Shown: positions 32,930-41,641, counted from the first letter of the stretch. The stretch: DNA of 64,000 bases from Kingella oralis (GCF_014054985.1 NZ_CP059569.1:1674001-1738000); one strand, 5' to 3'. Numbers and translations are program-made. Notes: a model not told the origin generated them from the letters alone.

Positions 32930-33604
32930 CTACTCTGCGGAGTGGTTGCCTTCTTTGGCGCAATCGGGCAGCGGCACTTTGTGCTGTATGGCAAACACGG
33001 CAGCCTGAACGCGGCTGTCCAGTTTCAGCTTGCGCAGGATGTTTTGCACGTGCACTTTGATGGTGGATTCGGCAAGGTTCAGGTTTTTGGCGATGGCTTT
33101 GTTGCTGTATCCCGCCGCCAGATGCCCCAGTGTTTCCAATTCGCGCGGGGTGAGCTGGCTTAACGCGCTTTCGGCTTGGGCGGGGCGAATCAGCGATTGC
33201 ACCAGCCGCGCGGTCATTTCGGGCGAATAGGCGTTGTCGCCGTTTACCACTTTTTTGATGGATTCAATCAGATAGTTGGCGTTGATGTTTTTTAGCAAAA
33301 AGCCGCTGGCGCCCAAGCGGATGCATTCGGTTAAGTCTTCGCTGTCTTCGGACACGGTGAGCATGATGACTTTTTGCTCGGGACGGCTGGACAGAATTTG
33401 GGCGAGCGCGTCGCGCCCGTTCATTTGCGGCATGTTCAAATCCAGCAAAACGACATCGGGTCGGGTTTGCTCCACCAGTTTCACGCCGCTGAATCCGTCT
33501 GACGCTTCGCCTACGATGCTGAATTCGGTTTGGCGGCTTAATAGGGCTTTGATGCCGCTGCGAAACAGGGTGTGGTCGTCGATAAGGGCTATGTTGATGG
33601 TCAT
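32930..33604 (-). CDS. narP: Nitrate/nitrite-type response regulator NarP
   Basis: A 224-residue NarL/FixJ-type regulator. The receiver domain carries DDHTLF, the phosphorylated aspartate in VLLDLNMPQMNG and the conserved Lys in FLLKNIN. The LuxR-type helix-turn-helix has LTPRELETLGHLAAGYSNKAIAKNL-like sequence and STIKVHVQNILRKL. Its start overlaps the narQ stop by four bases (ATGA), so the pair is coupled. In Neisseria, NarQP controls nitrite respiration genes with FNR; no denitrification gene is in this window. Confidence 0.88.
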   Translation of the reverse strand: MTINIALIDDHTLFRSGIKALLSRQTEFSIVGEASDGFSGVKLVEQTRPDVVLLDLNMPQMNGRDALAQILSSRPEQKVIMLTVSEDSEDLTECIRLGASGFLLKNINANYLIESIKKVVNGDNAYSPEMTARLVQSLIRPAQAESALSQLTPRELETLGHLAAGYSNKAIAKNLNLAESTIKVHVQNILRKLKLDSRVQAAVFAIQHKVPLPDCAKEGNHSAE

Positions 33605-35337
33605 GTTTGGTTTCTCTCTTTTTTGGGCAGTGTGAGTTGGATTCGGGTGTGGTTTTGTTGGGATTGGATGCTGAGCCTGGCTCTGATGCGTTGGGCACGC
33701 TCTTGCATGATGTTTAGCCCGATGTGGTCGTCGGTGCGTTCGGTGTGCGGGTTAAAGCCGATGCCGTCGTCGGTGATGGTGAGGGTGTAGTCTTGTTGGT
33801 TGTCTATGCGGATGGTTACGTTTTGCGCTTGGGCGTGTTTGCGGATGTTGGACAGGCTTTCTTGCAAAATAAAGATGAATTGCAGCTGCTGGCTGGGGGT
33901 GAGCGGCGCGCCGTTGCCGTGCCATTCGGTGTGCACTCGGATGTGGCTTTGCTCGGCAAGGCGTTGGGCGAGGGTTTCTATGGCTTCGTTGATGTTTTTC
34001 TGCGTGATTTTGGTGCGGAAATTTTGCAGCAGCTCGCGCACGTCGTCGTAACATTCTTGGATGCCGGTTTTGATGGATTGCAGGTTTTCTTGCGCGGCTT
34101 GGGTTTCTTGGTTTGCCCATGCGTTTTCCAGCATTTGGGTTTGCAGGCTCAGATAGCTGAGCGATTGGGCGATGCTGTCATGCAGGCCTTGGGCGATGGT
34201 GTTGCGCTCTTGCAATACGGCGTATTGGCGGCTTTCTTCGGCAAGCTGGTTGTTGTGGATGGCTAGGGCAAGCTGGTGCACAAGGGTTTGCACCAATCCG
34301 CCATCGGGGTTTTCAGGCTGCCTTTGGTTGTAGTATAGAACAAGTGTGCCCAGTGTGGTTTCATTGGCGCGAATTTTAAAGCTTTGTGTGAACGGCGGCA
34401 GGCTGGGCGGGGTTTCAGGCTGCCTTTTGCTTTGGCGGGCGATAAGGTTGTTGTGGACGGACACATCGGCGGCTTCGGCGGGGGTGAGCGCGAGGATGTG
34501 CGGCAGGAAGGTTTGCGCGGCCTGCCGGATGGTTTGGGTTTGGTTGAGCTCTTGGGCGACGGTGTATAGGGTGTTGAGGGTGTGGTTTTTGCGCACGAGG
34601 TCTTGGGTTTTTTCGGCAACCTGCTGTTCCAGCTTGCCGTAGAGACGGGCGAGATGGCTGCTCATGCGGTTGAAGCCGTTGTCCACGATGGCGAATTCGG
34701 TGGAATTGTCTTCGGGGATGTGTTCGCCGAATTGGCTGTTTTGGATGGCGGCCACGCCGGTTTCCAAATTTTTGAGCGGGCGGATAATCCAGATTTTGAG
34801 CAGGACGATGGTGATGCCCGACACCACGAAAATCAGCACCATCAGCGCGGTTTGGAACACGCGCAGCCATTGGACGTAATAGGCGTTGTTGTGTTCTATG
34901 GTGCGGGTGAGGCTGTCGATACTGGCGACGAAGTTGGGAATCAGGTGGTTGTCCAACAGGGCGAGATTGGGGTTGGGCGATTGGTATTGGGGTTTGATTT
35001 GGGTTTCCCAATATTGTTGCAGCAATTTGAGGTGCTGCTGGATGCTGCGGTCTTGCGGTAGGTTCAGCGGGCGGGTGGGGTCGCTGTGGTGCAGGCGGGC
35101 AAGGGTTTGGTCGAAGGTTTGGATCAGGCTTTGCACTTTGCTGGTGTCGTTCAGATACAGGCGCAGGCGGTAGGTTTGGTAGCGCAGGCCGCCCGTGTCG
35201 TTCACGGCTGCCGCGCCGCCTTCCAGCCGCAAGGAAAGCAGCATGGTGATGCTGATGGCGATAAAGGCGGAGATGAGCCATGTGGTTACCAGCAGGGTTA
35301 GGCGGGAAACAAGGCTTTTGGGGATAAGGCGGGGCAT
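33601..35337 (-). CDS. narQ: NarQ-type nitrate/nitrite sensor histidine kinase
   Basis: A 578-residue membrane kinase. Two transmembrane helices flank a periplasmic domain whose P-box (TGGLRYQTYRLRLY) is the nitrate-binding motif of NarX/NarQ. A HAMP linker and a GAF-like cytosolic region follow. The HisKA_3 phosphoacceptor lies in ERNTIAQGLHDSIAQSLSYL and the HATPase in FILQESLSNIRKHA and DDGIGF. Two DUS copies are translated in the GAF-like region (RQPET and RQPEN), so that segment must tolerate insertions. I start at MPRLIPK (ATG 35337), because the longer frame reads through DUS sequence. Confidence 0.9.
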   Translation of the reverse strand: MPRLIPKSLVSRLTLLVTTWLISAFIAISITMLLSLRLEGGAAAVNDTGGLRYQTYRLRLYLNDTSKVQSLIQTFDQTLARLHHSDPTRPLNLPQDRSIQQHLKLLQQYWETQIKPQYQSPNPNLALLDNHLIPNFVASIDSLTRTIEHNNAYYVQWLRVFQTALMVLIFVVSGITIVLLKIWIIRPLKNLETGVAAIQNSQFGEHIPEDNSTEFAIVDNGFNRMSSHLARLYGKLEQQVAEKTQDLVRKNHTLNTLYTVAQELNQTQTIRQAAQTFLPHILALTPAEAADVSVHNNLIARQSKRQPETPPSLPPFTQSFKIRANETTLGTLVLYYNQRQPENPDGGLVQTLVHQLALAIHNNQLAEESRQYAVLQERNTIAQGLHDSIAQSLSYLSLQTQMLENAWANQETQAAQENLQSIKTGIQECYDDVRELLQNFRTKITQKNINEAIETLAQRLAEQSHIRVHTEWHGNGAPLTPSQQLQFIFILQESLSNIRKHAQAQNVTIRIDNQQDYTLTITDDGIGFNPHTERTDDHIGLNIMQERAQRIRARLSIQSQQNHTRIQLTLPKKERNQT

Positions 35338-35650
35338 GGTTTCTGGCTTTGCTAAACGGCGTTTCAGGCTGCATCGGGGATAGGCAGCCTGAAATCGGAA
35401 ATAAAACGGCAACGGCCCGCCGCCCGATGGCGCATTCGGGGTTTGGCGGGTTGGCAACATCGGCATGATGCCGATGCTCCGTTGCTTGCAGGCTGCGCAA
35501 AGGTTTCAGGCTGCATTGTAATGGGCAGCCTGAAAACCAACCGCTGCGCATTGCGTGCGGCAATGAGTTTTCAGGCTGCCTATTGCTTGAACAAATAGGC
35601 AGCCTGAAAACGGTTATCGCGCGGGTAAGGGCGCGGATGACGGTGCGAGA
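35338..35650. other. Intergenic stretch with DUS pairs and diverged repeat
   Basis: No gene is seen between deoA and narQ. The stretch holds at least four DUS-type segments, a pair around 35569-35612 that could terminate deoA, and a segment at about 35449-35517 (TTGGCAACATCGGCATGATG, then a GCAAAGGTTTCAGGCTGC tail) that looks like a diverged copy of the ~125-bp intergenic repeat. Confidence 0.45.
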
Positions 35651-36958
35651 TTAGCCCGCTAGGGTTTCATAAACCATGGGGCGGCTTTCAGGCTGCGTTT
35701 GTCCGATGCTCACCGCGTTGCGGTATGCCTGCGCGGCGGCCTGCCACGAGGCTTCGTCTTTCGCGTGCACCATGGCAAGCGGCGTGTCGGCTTCCACGCG
35801 CGCGCCGATGGGCAGGATTTCGTCAAAGCCCACACTGTGGTCAATCGCATCGCTGGCAACACGCCGACCGCCGCCCAAGTTGATGACGGCAACGCCGATG
35901 TCGCGCGTGTTCATGCTTTGGATGTAGCCCGCCGCCTGCGCCAACACGGGTTTTACCACCGCCGCTTTGGGCAGCTGCTCAAACGCGGTGCTGCCGCCTT
36001 GCGCCACCACCATTTTTTCAAACAATTCATACGCTTTGCCGTTGTCCAACACCGCTTGCAATTTGGCGCGCGCGTCTTCGCGGCTGGCGGCGAGTTTGCC
36101 GTTTACCAAGGCTTCCGCGCCCAGCGCGAGCGTGATTTCGTGCAAACGGGGGTTGCGGCTGCCTTCGCCGCGCAAATAGCGCACCGCTTCGCGCACTTCC
36201 ACCGCATTGCCCGCGCTGGAAGCCAGCACTTCGTTCATGTCGGTGAGCAAGGCGGTGGTTTGGCAGCCTGCGTTAGTCGCCACTTGGGCGATGCTTTGCG
36301 CCAATTCGCGCGAAAGTTCGTAAGTGGGCATAAACGCGCCGTTGCCCACTTTCACATCCATCACCAAGCTGGTTAAGCCTTCGGCGAGCTTTTTAGACAA
36401 GATGGACGCGGTAATCAGCGACAGGTTTTCCACCGTGGCGGTCACATCGCGCGTGGCGTAGATTTTGCGGTCGGCGGGGGCAAGGTTGCCCGTTTGCCCC
36501 ACAATCACGCAGCCGATTTGTTTTACCAACTCCTGCATTTTTTGCGGCGTGGGGAAAATATCAAAGCCTTTGATGCTTTCCAATTTGTCCAGCGTGCCGC
36601 CCGTGTGCCCCAAGCCCCGCCCTGCAATCATCGGCACAAAGCCGCCGCACGAAGCCAGCATGGGCGCCAGCATCAGCGACACCACATCGCCCACGCCGCC
36701 TGTGGAATGTTTGTCCAGCGTGGGGGCGTTGAGATGGTATTTGTCCCAATTCAGGCTGTCGCCGCTATCGCGCATGGCAAGGGTTAGAGCGGTGCGCTCG
36801 TCTAGATTTAAATCGTTGAAATAAATCGCCATGCACATCGCGGCAATTTGCCCTTCGCTGATGCTGCCGTCGGTTACGCCTTTGATATAGAACTGGATTT
36901 CTTCTGGGGATAAGGTTTGTTTGTCGCGTTTTTTGCGGATGATTTCTTGGATTAGCAT
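35651..36958 (-). CDS. deoA: Thymidine phosphorylase DeoA
   Basis: DeoA splits thymidine to thymine and deoxyribose 1-phosphate. The 435-residue protein has the family signatures DKHSTGGVGD (about 83-92), MIAGRGLGHTGGTLDKLE and SLVMDVKVGNGAFM. The N-terminal four-helix part and the C-terminal domain are complete. Its ATG (36958) overlaps the deoC stop, so the two are translated together. It is the last gene of a CNT transporter-deoC-deoA run for nucleoside salvage. No phosphopentomutase gene (deoB) is present here. Confidence 0.95.
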   Translation of the reverse strand: MLIQEIIRKKRDKQTLSPEEIQFYIKGVTDGSISEGQIAAMCMAIYFNDLNLDERTALTLAMRDSGDSLNWDKYHLNAPTLDKHSTGGVGDVVSLMLAPMLASCGGFVPMIAGRGLGHTGGTLDKLESIKGFDIFPTPQKMQELVKQIGCVIVGQTGNLAPADRKIYATRDVTATVENLSLITASILSKKLAEGLTSLVMDVKVGNGAFMPTYELSRELAQSIAQVATNAGCQTTALLTDMNEVLASSAGNAVEVREAVRYLRGEGSRNPRLHEITLALGAEALVNGKLAASREDARAKLQAVLDNGKAYELFEKMVVAQGGSTAFEQLPKAAVVKPVLAQAAGYIQSMNTRDIGVAVINLGGGRRVASDAIDHSVGFDEILPIGARVEADTPLAMVHAKDEASWQAAAQAYRNAVSIGQTQPESRPMVYETLAG

Positions 36959-37671
36959 GAGATAAGCTCCTTCAATAATGATGATGCGCCGATGCGGAAG
37001 TTTTCAGGCTGCACCCAATCTGCGCCCATTTTGGCGGCGGCTTGGGCAATATAGGCTTCGGCGGTGGCAATGTCGCGCACGCCGCCCGAAATTTTCAGCC
37101 CCACAGGTTGCTTGGCTTGGGCAATTTGGTCTAACAAAATCGCGCTGGCTTCTAGGCTTGCACCGTGGGCGATTTTGCCTGTGGACGTTTTCAAAAAATC
37201 TGCGCCTGCGGCGATGGCGATTTGCGCGGCTTGGGCGATTTCTGCGGGCGAGAGCGCGCCTGTTTCCAAAATCACTTTCAGGCTGCCTGCTTGCTGATGC
37301 ACCAGCGTGGCAATTTGGTTGCACATGGCTTCGCCAGCGGCGGCGTTGCCTTGCTGCAAGGCTTTATAGGGGAACACGAGGTCAATTTCGTTTGCGCCGT
37401 CTGCCAAGGCTTGCTGCGTTTGGGCTAGCACGTCTGCCAGCGGCTCATCGCCCGTGGGGAAATTGACCACAGTCGCCACATTGATGCCGCTGCTCTCGGG
37501 CAGCCTTGCGCGGCTTTGCGCCACAAACGGCGGATACACACACACCGCCGCCACTTTGCCGATGGCTTGCGTGGCGTTGCGGCATAGCGCGTCAATCACG
37601 GCGGGGGTGTCGTCATCATTGAGCGAGGTTAAATCTAAAAGCGAAAGAATTTTGGCTTTGCTGATGTTCAT
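36952..37671 (-). CDS. deoC: Deoxyribose-phosphate aldolase DeoC
   Basis: DeoC cleaves deoxyribose 5-phosphate to glyceraldehyde 3-phosphate and acetaldehyde. The 239-residue TIM-barrel protein has the Schiff-base lysine region FLKTSTGK, the proton-relay lysine in GLKISGGVRD, and DLTSLNDDDT at its start. It overlaps deoA by seven bases. The preceding CNT transporter gene ends 316 bases upstream, separated by a repeat element, so deoCA may have its own promoter. Confidence 0.94.
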   Translation of the reverse strand: MNISKAKILSLLDLTSLNDDDTPAVIDALCRNATQAIGKVAAVCVYPPFVAQSRARLPESSGINVATVVNFPTGDEPLADVLAQTQQALADGANEIDLVFPYKALQQGNAAAGEAMCNQIATLVHQQAGSLKVILETGALSPAEIAQAAQIAIAAGADFLKTSTGKIAHGASLEASAILLDQIAQAKQPVGLKISGGVRDIATAEAYIAQAAAKMGADWVQPENFRIGASSLLKELISC

Positions 37672-37769
37672 GGCGTTTCCTTTTTTGTAATGGCGTTTCA
37701 GGCTGCCTCAATGCGCTTGGCTAGTTAAAATGGATTTTCATGCAAAACCCCAATGGCAGCCTGAAATCT

Positions 37770-37893
37770 AAAATGGAACGGCGGCGGCTCGCCGCCAAAT
37801 GGCGGATTAAACAGAATATGACTGGGTTGCCAAGATGTCGGCGAGCCGCCGACGCTCCATCGGTTGCAGGTTTTGCAAAGGTTTCAGGCTGCC
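37770..37893 (+). repeat. ~125-bp intergenic repeat with two palindromes, copy A
   Basis: Flanked by DUS, this element reads ATGGAACGGCGGCGGCTCG, then a spacer with GGATTAAACAGAATATGAC, then the palindrome GTCGGCGAGCCGCCGAC, and ends TTTTGCAAAGG plus a DUS. It carries two nested palindromes (GGCGGCGAGCCGCC type and GTCGGCGAGCCGCCGAC type) and no frame. Related copies are at 46835-46959 (same direction), 62779-62923 and 19829-19941 (reverse). It lies between deoC and the CNT gene. Confidence 0.7.
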
Positions 37894-37987
37894 TCAACGC
37901 ACTTGCCTAACTAGAATGGATTTTCAGGCTGCCTATTGCGTTCGCCTAAGGCAGCCTGAAACGCAGTTCAGCGTAGCTAAAACCGTT

Positions 37988-39259
37988 TTACGGCAAATTC
38001 AACCCAATAAACAAGCCCGCAATGGTGGCACTCATCAGGTTGGACAACGTGCCCGCAATCAGCGCGCGCACGCCCAATTTGGCAATATCGCCACGGCGAT
38101 TAGGCGCCATAATAGACAAGCCGCCCACCAAAATCGCAATAGAGCTCAAATTGGCAAAGCCACACAGTGCAAACGAAATAATCGCTTTGGTTTTGTCGTT
38201 TAAAACAGGGTTTGCCGCGTCTTTAATGTAGTTGGTGAACTCGGAATACGCCACAAATTCGTTAATCACCAATTTTTGCCCGATAAACGAACCTGCGGTT
38301 TGCGCGTCTGCCCACGATGCGCCAATCAACCAAGCCAAGGGCGAGAACAGCCAGCCCAAGATTTTTTGCAGCGACAAATCAGGCATGCCCATCAAACCGC
38401 CCACGCCGCCCACGATGCCGTTGAGCAGCGCAATAATCGCCACAAACGCAATCAACATCGCGCCCACGTTCAGCGCCACTTGCAAGCCTGTGGATGCGCC
38501 CGCTGCGGCTGCGTCAATCGCGTTGCTGGGCGGCGTTTCGCCTTCGCCCACAAAGCTCAATTTATCGTCGGTAACGGTTTCGGGCGTTTCGGTTTCGGGG
38601 TGCATCAATTTGGCAAACAGCAAACCACCGGGGGCCGCCATAAACGATGCGGCAATCAGATAAGTGAGCGGCACGCCCATAGACGCATAGCCACCCAACA
38701 CCGAGCCTGCGATAGAAGCCAAACCGCCTGTCATCACGGCAAACAATTCCGATTGCGTCATCCGCGCGATAAAAGGTTTCACCACCAGCGGCGCTTCGGT
38801 TTGCCCCACGAACACGTTGGCCGCAGCGGACAAACTTTCGGTGCGCGAAGTGCCGAGCGCTTTTTGCAACGCGCCGCCCAGCACTTTCACCACAAAGCCC
38901 ATCACGCCCAAGTAATACAGCACAGAAATCAGCGATGAAAAGAAAATAATCATCGGCAACACGCGGAACGCGAAAACAAAGCCGCCGCCAAACACTTCAA
39001 ACATTTTGTCGCCCACCAAGCCGCCGAACACAAATTCTGTGCCCTTTTGCCCGAAGTTCAACACGCTTTGCACGCCGTTGGAAAACCATTCCAACGCAGC
39101 GCGCCCCCAAGGCACATACAGCACAAACGCGCCCAGTGCAAACTGAATGGCAAACGCCACGCTCACTGTGCGCTTGTTGATTTTGCTGCGATGCTTGGAC
39201 AACACGATGGCAATCGCAATCAGCACCGCCATGCCCAGCAAGCTATGTAAAATTTCCAT
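37988..39259 (-). CDS. Concentrative nucleoside transporter (NupC/CNT family)
   Basis: A 423-residue inner-membrane protein of the CNT family, which imports nucleosides with protons or sodium. The conserved core is visible: LPMIIFFSSLISVLYYLG, VFVGQTEAPLVVKPF, MTGGLASIAGSVLGGY and the C-terminal ALCGFANLSSIAI. I start at MEILHSL (ATG 39259). The gene lies upstream of deoC-deoA on the same strand and is divergent from cdd, so its products feed the same salvage route. Whether it is NupC- or NupX-like cannot be settled here. Confidence 0.92.
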   Translation of the reverse strand: MEILHSLLGMAVLIAIAIVLSKHRSKINKRTVSVAFAIQFALGAFVLYVPWGRAALEWFSNGVQSVLNFGQKGTEFVFGGLVGDKMFEVFGGGFVFAFRVLPMIIFFSSLISVLYYLGVMGFVVKVLGGALQKALGTSRTESLSAAANVFVGQTEAPLVVKPFIARMTQSELFAVMTGGLASIAGSVLGGYASMGVPLTYLIAASFMAAPGGLLFAKLMHPETETPETVTDDKLSFVGEGETPPSNAIDAAAAGASTGLQVALNVGAMLIAFVAIIALLNGIVGGVGGLMGMPDLSLQKILGWLFSPLAWLIGASWADAQTAGSFIGQKLVINEFVAYSEFTNYIKDAANPVLNDKTKAIISFALCGFANLSSIAILVGGLSIMAPNRRGDIAKLGVRALIAGTLSNLMSATIAGLFIGLNLP

Positions 39260-39283
39260 TTTTCTTCCCTTAAATAAAATGTG

Positions 39284-39310
39284 GTTGTACACAGGCGGTT
39301 ATAATACAAC
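39284..39310. promoter_or_regulatory. Inverted repeat in divergent CNT transporter/cdd promoter
   Basis: GTTGTA (39284-39289) and TACAAC (39305-39310) form an inverted repeat around a 15-base spacer that contains TTATAAT, a -10-like sequence. It lies midway between two divergent nucleoside-salvage genes and could bind a regulator. Short arms make this tentative. Confidence 0.3.
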
Positions 39311-39358
39311 ACTCTTAACCAAATTTTTTACAATTTTACTTAATGGAGCGCAAAAAAA

Positions 39359-40156
39359 ATGTTGAGTTTTATCCCTAAACATGAAGTTCAAACCCGCGCA
39401 GCCGCCTTTAACGGCGATAAAATTGCGCTTGCCCTATCCTTGCTGCCCGAAGCGGCAAAGTTAGCCGTTGTGCCCGTGTCGCAGTTCCACGTCGGCGCGA
39501 TTGCCATTGATGGCGAAGGCAATTTCTATTTCGGCGCGAACCAAGAATGCGCCACCGCCAGCATGGGGCAAACCGTCCACGCCGAGCAAAGCGCGGTGTC
39601 GCACGCATGGCAGCGCGGCGCAACACGCATCACCGATATAGTTGTGAACTACACCCCTTGCGGACATTGCCGCCAGTTTCTCAACGAGCTGCCCGATGCA
39701 GGCAGCCTGAAAATCCACCTGCCGCACAGCCACGACAACACGCTCAACAGCTATCTGCCCGACAGCTTTTCGCCCAAAGATTTGAACATCCCCGAGCGCC
39801 TGCTCACCCCCGTGCAACACGCCATCAGGCAGCCTGAAAACCTAGATGCCGCCCAGCAAGCCGCCTTTGCCGCCGCACAAACCTGCCACGCACCCTATTC
39901 CCGCGCCTACGCTGGCATCGCCCTTGTGGCAGGCAACGAAATCTACACAGGACGCTACGCCGAAAACGCCGCCTACAACCCCACGCTGCCGCCCTTGCAA
40001 GTTGCCATTAACCTGCTGCGCATGAGCGGACACGACACCAGCGAAGTAACCCGCGCCGTGCTTTGCTGCACACGCCATGGCGGACACGAAGCCATGACCC
40101 GCGCGTTGTGGAACGAAATCGGCGCGTGTAAATTGGAAATTGTTTGGCTGGATTAA
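39359..40156 (+). CDS. cdd: Cytidine deaminase, dimeric two-domain type
   Basis: Cdd converts cytidine and deoxycytidine to uridine forms. At 265 residues it is the E. coli-type enzyme with an active N-terminal and a degenerate C-terminal domain. Zinc and catalytic residues are in TVHAEQSAVSHA and TPCGHCRQFLNELP. Two DUS copies are translated (AGSLKI near 119 and RQPEN near 160), the second in the inter-domain linker. The start codon is the end of an A8 run, with a GGAG site upstream. It is divergent from the CNT transporter gene. Confidence 0.93.
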   Translation: MLSFIPKHEVQTRAAAFNGDKIALALSLLPEAAKLAVVPVSQFHVGAIAIDGEGNFYFGANQECATASMGQTVHAEQSAVSHAWQRGATRITDIVVNYTPCGHCRQFLNELPDAGSLKIHLPHSHDNTLNSYLPDSFSPKDLNIPERLLTPVQHAIRQPENLDAAQQAAFAAAQTCHAPYSRAYAGIALVAGNEIYTGRYAENAAYNPTLPPLQVAINLLRMSGHDTSEVTRAVLCCTRHGGHEAMTRALWNEIGACKLEIVWLD

Positions 40157-40183
40157 AGCGGATAGGCAGCCTGAAAATCAAAC

Positions 40184-40215
40184 GCCGTCATTCCCGCACA
40201 GTCAGGAATGACGGC
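40184..40215. repeat. dRS3-like inverted repeat
   Basis: GCCGTCATTCC and GGAATGACGGC form a perfect 11-bp stem around 10 bases. The core ATTCCC-N8-AGGAAT differs by one base from the neisserial dRS3 consensus ATTCCC-N8-GGGAAT. It lies just behind cdd and may also stop transcription. Confidence 0.55.
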
Positions 40216-40259
40216 ATGGCTCTTTTCAGGCTGAACCCTTGGTCAAACAGCAGGTCGTG

Positions 40260-40325
40260 CATGGATGCCCGACGTTTTTCGTTGTGGCGTATTGTATATA
40301 GGGCATGGTTTGTCGGGCATCCATG
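40260..40325. repeat. 14-bp inverted repeat CATGGATGCCCGAC/GTCGGGCATCCATG
   Basis: The two perfect 14-base arms (40260-40273 and 40312-40325) flank a 38-base AT-richer spacer. The GTCGGGCAT core recalls the hairpin at 2769-2790. The element and its DUS-like neighbours fill the gap between cdd and terC and hold no gene. Confidence 0.55.
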
Positions 40326-40434
40326 CCCGACCTTACGGATTTGTAGCTTCGCAACGCTGCTTCGCTAAGGTTTCAGGCTGCCTTCTTATCCCACCCCTCT
40401 CTTTACAAAAACTTGTTCAATCTCTTATTAGAAA

Positions 40435-40455
40435 TTGATAAAAATCATTTATAAT
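40435..40455 (+). promoter_or_regulatory. Fur/FNR-like palindrome with TATAAT, terC promoter
   Basis: TTGAT-AAAA-ATCAT (40435-40448) matches the FNR consensus in nine of ten positions. The surrounding AT-rich segment also resembles a Fur box. It directly abuts a perfect TATAAT (40450-40455) about 85 bases before terC. A site so close to the -10 box would fit repression better than FNR activation. The identity of the regulator is open. Confidence 0.4.
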
Positions 40456-40540
40456 CTGGCGAATTATTTTTTGTCTGAGCGCCCGCCCGTTCCCCGCCGC
40501 GCGCACGAAAATTTATTCCCTCTTTTATTCAGGATTTCTT

Positions 40541-41641
40541 ATGACTGGACATCTCGGTTTCCCCATAGAAACGGTTGCCGTTTTCATCATTTTATCGGTC
40601 GGCGCGATTGCGATTGACCTGTTCGCCCACAGAGACGACAAACCCATGTCGCTCAAAAGCGCCGCGATGTGGTCTTTGTTTTGGGTATGTGTGTCGGTTT
40701 TGTTTGGCGTTTATTTGTGGATACACCACGGCGGCGAAGCGGCGAGCCTGTTCTTCACGGGCTATGCGCTGGAAAAAGTGTTATCCGTGGACAATCTGTT
40801 CCTGATGATGGCGGTGTTCGCATGGTTTAAAGTGCCCGAGGGGCTGCGCCATCGCGTGTTGTATTGGGGCATCATCGGCGCGATTATTTTCCGCATGATT
40901 TTTGTGGCGATTGGCGCGGGCCTGCTGGCGTTAAGCGCTTGGGTGGAGCTGCTTTTCGCGGCGGCGGTGGGCTATTCCGCCGTGATGATGCTGAAACAGC
41001 AAAACGAAGAAGAAAAAAAGGAAAGCGAGGATTATTCCGACCACTTGGCATACCGCTGGGTGCACAAGTTTTTCCCCGTGTTCCCGCGCCTTTATGGGCA
41101 CAATTTCTTTTTGAACGCGGAAGAATTGGCAAAAGCGCAAGCCAGCCATCCCCAAACGCATTTGGAATTGGCGGGCGAAGATGCGAAGCATCCTGAAAAC
41201 AACCATCCGCAGGCGATGAAAAAGGGGCAATGGGTGGCGACGCCGCTGTTTTTGTGTTTGGCGGTGATTGAGTTGTCGGACGTGATGTTTGCGTTTGACA
41301 GCGTGCCTGCGGTGATTGCGGTGTCCAAAGAGCCGCTGATTGTGTACAGCGCGATGATGTTCGCCATTTTGGGCTTGCGAACGCTGTATTTTGTGCTGGA
41401 AGCGTTGAAGGGCTATTTGGTGCATTTGGAAAAAGCGGTGATTGTGTTGCTGTTTTTTATCGCGTTTAAGCTGGTGTTATCGGCGACCAATCATATGTTC
41501 CACCACGGCTGGGATATTTCGCCCGCGGCTTCGTTGGTGGTGGTGCTGGCGGTGTTGGCGGCGGGCGTGTTGGCTTCGCTGCTGTTCCCCGAAAAGGCGG
41601 AAGCCGCTGCCCAAGAAGGCGGAAACCCAAACGCTGATTAG
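40541..41641 (+). CDS. TerC/Alx family membrane protein
   Basis: A 366-residue polytopic inner-membrane protein of the TerC family. The motif FFTGYALEKVLSVDNLFLM and the second repeat AVIELSDVMFAFDSVPAVIAV hold the acidic residues thought to bind metal. A charged loop of about 70 residues (EEEKKESEDYSDHL onwards) splits the halves. Relatives such as Alx export manganese or help load metals into secreted proteins. No Mn riboswitch is recognisable upstream, but a Fur/FNR-like site is. The N-terminal start ATG 40541 is the family start. Confidence 0.9.
   Translation: MTGHLGFPIETVAVFIILSVGAIAIDLFAHRDDKPMSLKSAAMWSLFWVCVSVLFGVYLWIHHGGEAASLFFTGYALEKVLSVDNLFLMMAVFAWFKVPEGLRHRVLYWGIIGAIIFRMIFVAIGAGLLALSAWVELLFAAAVGYSAVMMLKQQNEEEKKESEDYSDHLAYRWVHKFFPVFPRLYGHNFFLNAEELAKAQASHPQTHLELAGEDAKHPENNHPQAMKKGQWVATPLFLCLAVIELSDVMFAFDSVPAVIAVSKEPLIVYSAMMFAILGLRTLYFVLEALKGYLVHLEKAVIVLLFFIAFKLVLSATNHMFHHGWDISPAASLVVVLAVLAAGVLASLLFPEKAEAAAQEGGNPNAD

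Noticed and set aside
40385..40540. Manganese (yybP-ykoY) riboswitch upstream of the TerC/Alx-like gene
   Set aside because: I looked for it because Alx-type genes carry one, but saw no paired-stem layout with the conserved loops. Only a Fur/FNR-like palindrome and a promoter are visible.
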